Part shown: piece by piece, positions 62,132 to 64,000 of the stretch
Layout of the letters: each line of letters opens with the position of its first letter
How positions within the stretch are numbered: the first letter of the stretch is position 1
Assembly (NCBI GenBank): GCA_013399855.1
Contig: VXAY01006831.1
Location: 124,001-188,000 of the forward strand
Reading direction: 5' to 3'
Source of the DNA: Oxyruncus cristatus
Lineage: Eukaryota; Chordata; Aves; Passeriformes; Cotingidae
Length of the DNA stretch: 64,000 nucleotides
Made by a program: the position numbers and the translations under genes
Notes under the pieces: model-generated
Told to the model about the DNA's origin: nothing
The model's database searches: none
The model's input: only the letters and a program-made list of their open reading frames with translations

Positions 62132-63081
62132 GCTACTNTTTCTTGTAAAGTTTTCTTTTGAAGTGTGACCTTCACTTTAAACAGTTTGCAGTGAAAAAGT
62201 ATAAAATTTTACAAATCTGACAGATGTTCTGCATTTCTTAATAGCAAACAAAAATAGTCAAACTAGGGATTTTTTAATTGCAAGTTAATGACTATTTATA
62301 AAGACCATTTTAGTTGTTCCACTGCATATTCACAAACACAGCACAAGTATATTTCTAAAGTACTGTCCAGGATAGCTTATCTGACTCAGTGTACAAAAGG
62401 CTGGAGAAGTCTTGGACAAAGTTGTGCTGTGTAAGGAAGGGATTTTTTTTTTATTCCATTCTTTTTTAAACAAATATCATTTGTTGCCCTTTGGAGTCAT
62501 TGACTCACTTTAAATTCAGGGTGGGAAGGGAGTCACCATGAGTTTTAAGTATATTCCACACAAAAAAAATAATCAAAATGAAAAATACAATGGAGTCAGA
62601 TGGGTGATGAAAGGAGTGGGCAGCAGGTAAGTCATTTCTATCCTGTAGCTTTAGCTCATGCCTTTTCGGCACAAGTATGCATGATCAGTTTAACACTTTT
62701 GTTGATGATTTCTGCGTAGTTCCAAAACATGAGAATAAGGCAGCTATTTAGTAAAAAAGTTTGAATAAAAAGTTGTTGATGGAAAGAAGAAGGACTGGGT
62801 TGCAGGGGTAGCTAATTTTTTATCATCATAACTATTAGTAGAAGCAATATTGTAGCACCTGATAGCTCTAGAAACAGCAAACAGTCCTTTTCAATACAGA
62901 AAAGGTATCTAGAAACTCTTGTATTTGATGAGGCCAGAAGACCAAATGCTGCCAATGTCTTTCAGGTGCGATGCCAGCTGTTTGGATTGTAGTGGTCAAG
63001 GAGACAGAAACTGCACGAGCTGTCCAAGTGGCTATAATCTAGACACTGGTGCCTGCGTGATGGGAACAGTATGCAAGGATG
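3583..63081 (+). CDS. PCSK5: PCSK5, internal coding part, 13 exons (joined)
   Basis: This is a calcium-dependent, furin-like serine endoprotease of the secretory pathway. It cleaves precursor proteins after paired basic residues. The coding sequence is join(3583-3795, 10352-10452, 22347-22450, 36026-36143, 37142-37330, 47546-47682, 54608-54751, 56703-56805, 57348-57541, 58970-59054, 61265-61362, 61782-61911, 62966-63081), 1,732 nt without an internal stop. The domain order is catalytic domain (second half), P domain, acidic linker, then Cys-rich furin-like repeats. PCSK5 is preferred over its paralogue PCSK6 because the peptide follows PC5 in signature stretches such as [27 protein letters not shown] and GPGPDHC. 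The first exon begins in phase 0 and the last ends after one base of a Gly codon, so the frame stays open at both ends. The exons probably correspond to human exons 8-20. Confidence 0.95.
3796..10351 (+). other. PCSK5: PCSK5 intron A-B (6.6 kb)
   Basis: This is AT-rich intronic sequence. It contains a short (TTGG)n tract near 5441-5457 and, near its 3' end, a probable MIR-type SINE (about 9888-10045). I recognise no gene or CR1 copy elsewhere in it. Short open frames here show no recognisable family. Confidence 0.85.
9888..10045 (+). mobile_element. probable ancient MIR-type SINE
   Basis: The order of motifs resembles the amniote MIR family: a GTGTGACTTCTGGCAACCTAA core, a TAGTCTCTAAAATTGG segment, then TGTAAAGCACTTTGAGATTC and TTCTATAAAT near the end. 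It is highly diverged, as expected of an old insertion. Recognition is by eye only. Confidence 0.5.
10352..10452 (+). CDS. PCSK5: PCSK5 exon B: catalytic serine
   Basis: This 101-nt exon enters in phase 0 and leaves two bases (AA) of an Asn codon. It encodes [20 protein letters not shown] followed by [13 protein letters not shown]. The Ser in GTSASAP is the nucleophile of the subtilisin-type catalytic triad. The acceptor is AG at 10350-10351 after a pyrimidine-rich tract, and the donor is GTAAGA at 10453. The partner catalytic Asp and His lie in exons upstream of the window. Confidence 0.97.
10520..10650 (-). mobile_element. probable ancient MIR-type SINE, reverse orientation
   Basis: The stretch GGATCTCAAAGTGCTTTGGA followed by a degenerate remnant of the 'ATTTTACAGATGAGGAAACTGA' type region is what a MIR-class SINE looks like on the minus strand. 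It is strongly diverged and its boundaries are uncertain. Confidence 0.4.
11441..11466. repeat. (ATA)n imperfect trinucleotide repeat
   Basis: ATA/TAA units with two interruptions (TAG) lie in the B-C intron. Confidence 0.85.
12297..12333. repeat. A-rich AAAT/AAAC low-complexity tract
   Basis: Short A runs separated by single T or C end in (AAAT)3. This is low-complexity intronic DNA and possibly an old poly-A tail, but no element body is recognised upstream. Confidence 0.7.
14081..14580 (-). mobile_element. CR1 LINE 3' fragment
   Basis: Read on the + strand, the copy starts with the reversed CR1 terminus (ATAGAATCACAGAATCATAG, then GGTTTGGGTTGGAAGGGATG). It continues through the conserved 3' UTR and the end of the reading frame. 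A minus-strand open frame (14175-14390) contains [20 protein letters not shown], the usual C-terminal CR1 peptide. The fragment is 5'-truncated and the upper boundary is approximate. Confidence 0.9.
16390..16515 (+). mobile_element. CR1 LINE short 3' fragment
   Basis: This short diverged CR1 tail is recognised by TTTTACAGTGAGGGTGGTAA, AAACAGGTTGTCCACAGAGA and ATTCAAGGTTAGGTCGGATT, ending near GATCTAG. It ends directly at the hairpin at 16513-16538. Confidence 0.8.
16513..16538. repeat. perfect inverted repeat, 12-bp arms, 2-nt loop
   Basis: GATTCTATGGCT at 16513-16524 is followed by AC and then by its exact reverse complement at 16527-16538. The arm resembles the ATTCTATG octamer that ends CR1 elements, so the structure probably formed at the CR1 3' terminus. 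Confidence 0.9.
22347..22450 (+). CDS. PCSK5: PCSK5 exon C: catalytic domain, C-terminal part
   Basis: This 104-nt exon has its first base completing the Asn codon from exon B. Then come 34 codons ([34 protein letters not shown]) and one base of the next Val. [15 protein letters not shown] separates PC5 from PACE4, which has PAHLKASDWK in the equivalent place. The acceptor is AG at 22345-22346 after a T/C-rich tract. The donor is GTGAGA at 22451. Confidence 0.97.
26670..28480 (+). mobile_element. CR1 LINE, about 1.8 kb, decayed reverse transcriptase
   Basis: This is the longest continuous CR1 copy in the window. Peptide pieces of the reverse transcriptase are visible in several frames, such as [15 protein letters not shown] (near 26985-27029) and [17 protein letters not shown] (near 28316-28366). 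The Asp-Asp catalytic box region near 27655-27670 still reads FADDT but is followed at once by a stop, and many other frameshifts occur. The 3' end reads TCTTTTCCAACCTGAATGAT, the standard CR1 terminus. It is the same orientation as PCSK5 and is inactive. Confidence 0.92.
32660..32895 (+). mobile_element. CR1 LINE (outer copy, 5' part)
   Basis: CR1 3' region sequence (GGGCTGGAGCACCTCTCCTG, GGGTTGTTCAGCCTGGAGAA, CTGTAGTGACAGGACAAGGG) stops abruptly near 32895. Its expected continuation resumes near 34105, so a second CR1 has inserted here. Confidence 0.8.
32896..34104 (+). mobile_element. CR1 LINE (inner copy, inserted into another CR1)
   Basis: This 1.2-kb CR1 starts in the reverse transcriptase region (GGTAACAGCCTACATGGCTT) and runs to the 3' end at ATTCTATGATACTATGATTC. 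The catalytic box near 33217-33234 reads FADNTKL instead of having two Asp, and the reading frame is broken at several points, so it is inactive. It lies inside the outer CR1 in the same orientation. Confidence 0.85.
34105..34312 (+). mobile_element. CR1 LINE (outer copy, 3' part)
   Basis: After the inner element ends, CR1 sequence starts again at GGATGGTGAGGCACTGGAAC, in the middle of the 3' region. It proceeds to a second CR1 terminus (TATGCTTCTATAATTCTATG). This completes the element interrupted at about 32895. Confidence 0.85.
36026..36143 (+). CDS. PCSK5: PCSK5 exon D: end of catalytic domain, start of P domain
   Basis: This 118-nt exon has two bases completing a Val codon, then 38 codons and two bases of Lys. 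It encodes [20 protein letters not shown], then [25 protein letters not shown](L/V)DAEA is the conserved end of the convertase catalytic domain, and WTTVP begins the link to the P domain. The acceptor is AG at 36024-36025 and the donor is GTAATA at 36144. Confidence 0.97.
36144..37141 (+). other. PCSK5: PCSK5 intron D-E (1.0 kb)
   Basis: This short intron has no recognised repeat or gene. Its 3' end has a good pyrimidine tract (TTTGCTGTGTTTCTCTTATAG). Confidence 0.85.
37142..37330 (+). CDS. PCSK5: PCSK5 exon E: P domain with RGD
   Basis: This 189-nt exon completes the Lys codon and then has 62 codons and two bases of Arg. It encodes [20 protein letters not shown], then [20 protein letters not shown] and [19 protein letters not shown]. 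The P (Homo B) domain is an eight-stranded beta barrel needed for folding and activity of convertases. It contains the conserved RGD of the family ([11 protein letters not shown]). The acceptor is AG at 37140-37141 and the donor is GTATAG at 37331. Confidence 0.97.
44046..44955 (-). mobile_element. CR1 LINE fragment, reverse orientation
   Basis: Read on the + strand it begins with the reversed CR1 end (ACAGAACCACAGAATCACAG, GAGTTGGAAAGGACCCACAA). The 3' part of the reading frame follows, seen as a 111-residue minus-strand frame at 44213-44548 with [18 protein letters not shown]. Around 44605-44616 an internal segment of the family appears to be missing. The subfamily differs from the copies at 14 kb and 33 kb. 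Boundaries are approximate. Confidence 0.88.
45475..46055 (+). mobile_element. CR1 LINE 3' fragment
   Basis: This plus-strand fragment is of the same CR1 type as the 44-kb copy. It is recognised by TCAAGGGAGGTGATTGCCCC, CTCTGGAACAGGCTGCCCAG and the end GATCTCTTCCAACTCTTTGA. It is 5'-truncated, with no intact frame. Confidence 0.9.
46528..46650. repeat. TA/TG/CA-rich low-complexity tract
   Basis: This is alternating purine-pyrimidine DNA (ATAC, TATG, TATA and CACA units). Open frames across it give Tyr/Ile/His-rich peptides and are artefacts of composition. Confidence 0.9.
47546..47682 (+). CDS. PCSK5: PCSK5 exon F: P domain
   Basis: This 137-nt exon completes Arg, then has 45 codons and one base of Gly. 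It encodes [20 protein letters not shown], then [20 protein letters not shown] and NFKTP. NWEFMT.HCW and GDW.LE are hallmark P-domain motifs. The Cys in LEICDTP (codon 47643-47645) sits where I recall Tyr in mammalian PC5, so it looks like an added cysteine. The acceptor is AG at 47544-47545 and the donor is GTATGA at 47683. Confidence 0.96.
48562..48590. repeat. 15-bp direct duplication (two copies)
   Basis: TTATGAGAGATAAGG is followed directly by TTATGAGAGATAAG. It is probably replication slippage. Confidence 0.85.
49015..49574. mobile_element. solo LTR of an endogenous retrovirus (avian type)
   Basis: This 560-bp element starts TGTAGTCTAACCCCAGCTGA and ends AAACCAGGACA, giving TG...CA ends. 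It is flanked by ATAGT (49010-49014) and ATAAT (49575-49579), a 4/5 match suggesting a 5-bp target duplication. The internal order (GCAGCTGCTCGCTTACCACC, AACCGTTTAATAATGG, ATGGAATATCCCTTCACTAG, AACTAAAACATCAGTGCGTT) is that of a common LTR in bird genomes. No retroviral gene is present. Sense strand and superfamily are not certain. Confidence 0.75.
53910..53922. other. assembly gap (13 N) within a poly-C tract
   Basis: Eight C before and five C after the Ns, followed by an A run, point to a C homopolymer that could not be resolved. Confidence 0.97.
54608..54751 (+). CDS. PCSK5: PCSK5 exon G: end of P domain and acidic linker
   Basis: This 144-nt exon completes Gly, then has 47 codons and one base of Gly. 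It encodes [20 protein letters not shown], which ends the P domain (EWSL.LYGT is the conserved last strand). Then comes a linker with [14 protein letters not shown], rich in Asp/Glu and poorly conserved, leading into the Cys-rich domain. The acceptor is AG at 54606-54607 and the donor is GTGTGT at 54752. Confidence 0.95.
55003..55064. repeat. (TA)n/(TG)n dinucleotide tract
   Basis: TATATATA, CATATATG and a (TG)8-type run lie in tandem, a likely polymorphic microsatellite. Confidence 0.9.
55548..55606 (-). mobile_element. CR1 LINE, short 3'-terminal fragment
   Basis: CAGAATCATAGAATATCTCA, then GTTGGAACGACTCCATAAGG and ATCATCAAGTCCAACA, is the reverse of a CR1 3' end. It is severely 5'-truncated, at about 60 bp. 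Confidence 0.8.
56093..56590 (-). mobile_element. LTR-like element, minus strand
   Basis: This block of higher GC than its surroundings reads, on the minus strand, TGTGTTGAGG at its start. A TATA box follows (TATAAAAG, + coordinates 56349-56356), then about 80 nt later an ATTAAA polyadenylation-type signal (56266-56271). It ends near 56093 (TGTTTCGG on the + strand, i.e. ...AACA). That layout fits a retroviral LTR. I cannot name the family and see no clear target duplication. No viral gene is attached. Confidence 0.6.
56703..56805 (+). CDS. PCSK5: PCSK5 exon H: start of Cys-rich domain
   Basis: This 103-nt exon completes Gly, then has 33 codons and two bases of Arg. It encodes [20 protein letters not shown], then [13 protein letters not shown]. 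This opens the first furin-like Cys-rich repeat, with five Cys in C-x3-C-x4-C-type spacing. NNT is an N-glycosylation sequon. The acceptor is AG at 56701-56702 after a TTTTTTCTGGTTTTATTAC tract. The donor is GTAACA at 56806. Confidence 0.96.
56806..57347 (+). other. PCSK5: PCSK5 intron H-I (0.5 kb)
   Basis: This short intron has no recognised element. It ends with a strong pyrimidine tract (CTGCCTTCTCTTCCCTGCTG). Confidence 0.85.
57348..57541 (+). CDS. PCSK5: PCSK5 exon I: furin-like Cys-rich repeats
   Basis: This 194-nt exon completes Arg, then has 64 codons and one base of Asn. It contains ten Cys in repeating CxxC and CxxxC spacing: [40 protein letters not shown] and [19 protein letters not shown]. 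Repeats of this kind in PC5 bind heparan sulphate proteoglycans and TIMPs at the cell surface (family knowledge). The acceptor is AG at 57346-57347 and the donor is GTTAGT at 57542. Confidence 0.97.
57542..58969 (+). other. PCSK5: PCSK5 intron I-J (1.4 kb)
   Basis: I see no identified transposon or gene. Short open frames at 57793-58023 (minus) and 58064-58258 (plus) look like chance frames. ATACTTAGATATACATTTAA, then CATGTGCTTAAAACTGCAGT near 58145-58190, could be a very old repeat but cannot be assigned. Confidence 0.8.
58970..59054 (+). CDS. PCSK5: PCSK5 exon J: Cys-rich repeat
   Basis: This 85-nt exon completes Asn, then has 27 codons and two bases of Ser. It encodes [20 protein letters not shown], then TECRHGL, with six Cys. 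[11 protein letters not shown] is nearly identical to mammalian PC5. The acceptor is AG at 58968-58969 after CTTTTTTCTTTTGT. The donor is GTAAGC at 59055. Confidence 0.96.
60040..60165 (+). mobile_element. probable ancient MIR-type SINE
   Basis: CCTGGGCAAATTATTAGTTT, TCCCATCTGTAAAAACATGA and TTGTAAAGCTCTTTGAGGTG occur in the order seen in MIR elements. It is diverged, with uncertain limits. Confidence 0.55.
60438..60635. repeat. direct duplication (about 90 bp) around a single N (assembly artefact)
   Basis: Bases 60438-60527 recur as 60546-60635. Between them are a T run and one N at 60545. Both copies lead into a poly-T tract, so a contig end at the homopolymer was probably joined without merging the overlap. 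Confidence 0.9.
61265..61362 (+). CDS. PCSK5: PCSK5 exon K: Cys-rich repeat
   Basis: This 98-nt exon completes Ser, then has 32 codons and one base of Gly. It encodes [20 protein letters not shown], then [12 protein letters not shown], with seven Cys. The acceptor is AG at 61263-61264. The donor at 61363 is GTACCC, a poor match at positions +4 to +6. It is fixed by phase and by the continuation into exon L ([10 protein letters not shown]). Confidence 0.93.
61363..61781 (+). other. PCSK5: PCSK5 intron K-L (0.4 kb)
   Basis: This is short AT-rich sequence with a T run near 61599-61610. No element is recognised. Confidence 0.85.
61782..61911 (+). CDS. PCSK5: PCSK5 exon L: Cys-rich repeat
   Basis: This 130-nt exon completes Gly, then has 42 codons and two bases of Arg. 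It encodes [20 protein letters not shown], then [20 protein letters not shown] and CK. NCT is an N-glycosylation sequon. [17 protein letters not shown] is diagnostic for PC5. The acceptor is AG at 61780-61781 and the donor is GTATGA at 61912. Confidence 0.97.
61912..62965 (+). other. PCSK5: PCSK5 intron L-M (1.1 kb)
   Basis: The intron contains an (ATT)n microsatellite of about 70 bp with an N just after it. The rest is unique AT-rich sequence. Confidence 0.85.
62061..62138. repeat. (ATT)n microsatellite followed by an N
   Basis: This is an uninterrupted run of about 23 ATT units, then GCTACT and a single N at 62138. It is likely length-polymorphic and may be misassembled. Confidence 0.95.
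62966..63081 (+). CDS. PCSK5: PCSK5 exon M: Cys-rich repeat before the A/B isoform branch
   Basis: This 116-nt exon completes Arg, then has 38 codons and one base of the next codon. It encodes [20 protein letters not shown], then [21 protein letters not shown] is a sequon. In mammals the sequence up to ICKD is shared by soluble PC5A and the longer membrane-anchored PC5B, which diverge at the next exon. The window ends 919 nt into that intron. The acceptor is AG at 62964-62965 and the donor is GTAAGT at 63082. Confidence 0.96.
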
Positions 63082-64000
63082 GTAAGTGCTATTCTCTGCA
63101 AAGATCCATTTTACCACTGCCAGCTTCTTCTTTTACGTGTATTGAGTCAGTTTGGTCTGTTTCTTTTCTTCTCTTAGGGTTGGTTTAAAGTCTGAGTTAC
63201 ATTTTTTGAATTTTTCAGGTGTATGAAAAAGAGAACACTAGATTTGCATGTAGATTAGTCACATCCACTTTACCTGAATTTTCCGAATATCATTTTTCCC
63301 CCTGCCAACAGCCTATTTTTCCTTCCTTATCATTTTTCTCAAAGCCAATACTTTCAACAGATTTTTATATGAATACCCTAGAGTACTATTAGTAGTAAAT
63401 TACATTTATCTATTTCACCACTTTAGCTGTGAAAATGCTGGTAAGTAAAAATGATTTAAAATGCTTGTAGTATTGCTTGAATTGTGTGAAAGGGTAATGA
63501 GAACAAAAGAATTCTGAAATAGGGAGCATACAATTTAAGGTGATTTGAACTTCCTCTAAAGTCTTTTTGGCAACTAAGATAGCATTCTTATTGCATATGA
63601 TTGGCATAATTATTCACTGATATTCATTCCTTTTAAATGTCACAATTACAGAGACACTTAGATAACATTGTGCTTCCCTGAAGGTGTTACCTTGTGAGTT
63701 ACTTGTAGATAGAGCCCATTAAGTGCAGTCCAACAGGAAAAGCATACCAGAACTAGGTCCAAGAAGATATGTGACATCAGACATAATAAAAGTTAACAAT
63801 GACTCTCGGGTCCAGCTTGTTTCCACTGGATTTAGTGAGAGTTTTACCGAAGACTTGAAAAGAAAAAAGAAAGGGCGCAGATGTGAGTCTTCTTTCTGTG
63901 GACCATTGCAGTTCCTGTTGGAATTTAGGCCTTCAAACTTTGAAAATATCCTGTCCATTGTAAAGTTATGTTACAGGTACTGGTAAATTAGTCATGAGAC
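63082..64000 (+). other. PCSK5: PCSK5 intron after exon M (partial)
   Basis: I see neither the PC5A terminal exon nor a PC5B exon in this stretch. Open frames occupy 63723-63986 on the plus strand and 63719-63958 on the minus strand but resemble nothing known. Confidence 0.8.

Noticed and set aside
3583..63081. PCSK6 (PACE4) instead of PCSK5
   Set aside because: Paralogue-distinguishing stretches in exons C, D, E, H and L follow PC5, and the linker after the P domain is of the PC5 type.
63723..63986. 88-codon plus-strand open frame with a basic stretch near the window end, possibly an alternative PCSK5 terminal exon
   Set aside because: The preceding CAG has no good pyrimidine tract, the peptide has none of the Cys pattern of the PC5A tail, and an equally long open frame lies on the other strand.
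1..64000. CRISPR array, prokaryotic operon, tRNA or rRNA gene, or novel defence system
   Set aside because: No spaced short repeats, no ribosome-binding sites with long frames and no RNA gene folds were seen. The window is intron-rich vertebrate DNA.

Overview
The window is vertebrate, almost certainly bird, nuclear DNA. It carries an internal stretch of one protein-coding gene on the + strand, PCSK5 (proprotein convertase subtilisin/kexin type 5, PC5/6). The bird assignment rests on many CR1 LINE fragments with the avian 3' end, on LTRs of a type common in bird genomes, and on AT-rich introns. The species cannot be told from this sequence. PCSK5 is Z-linked in birds as far as I know, so a Z-chromosome origin is likely but inferred.

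Thirteen coding exons (A to M here) were placed by reading conserved peptide, AG/GT boundaries and phase. They total 1,732 nt, about 577 codons, with no internal stop and every exon-exon phase compatible. Exons A-D hold the C-terminal half of the subtilisin-like catalytic domain, including the oxyanion Asn and the catalytic Ser. Exons D-G encode the P (Homo B) domain and a short acidic linker. Exons H-M encode the first cysteine-rich furin-like repeats. By comparison with the human gene these should be exons 8-20. The start codon, prodomain, catalytic Asp and His, and all alternative C-termini (PC5A, PC5B) lie outside the window.

Layout: 1-3582 is an upstream intron with a CR1 copy and two assembly gaps. 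Exons A-C (3.6, 10.4 and 22.4 kb) are separated by long introns. Exons D and E lie near 36-37 kb. The 10.2-kb E-F intron holds two CR1 copies in opposite orientation. F is at 47.6 kb and G at 54.6 kb. Exons H-M are clustered from 56.7 to 63.1 kb. The introns contain CR1 LINE remnants (one nested in another), two LTR-like elements, three probable ancient MIR-type SINEs and simple repeats.

I found no second gene, tRNA, rRNA, CRISPR array or other unusual system. The more interesting points are the nested CR1 insertion, an LTR lying about 110 nt upstream of exon H, a perfect 12-bp hairpin at a CR1 end, an extra cysteine in the P domain, an intronic open frame with terminal-exon-like signals, and clear assembly artefacts (unmerged duplicates around single Ns).
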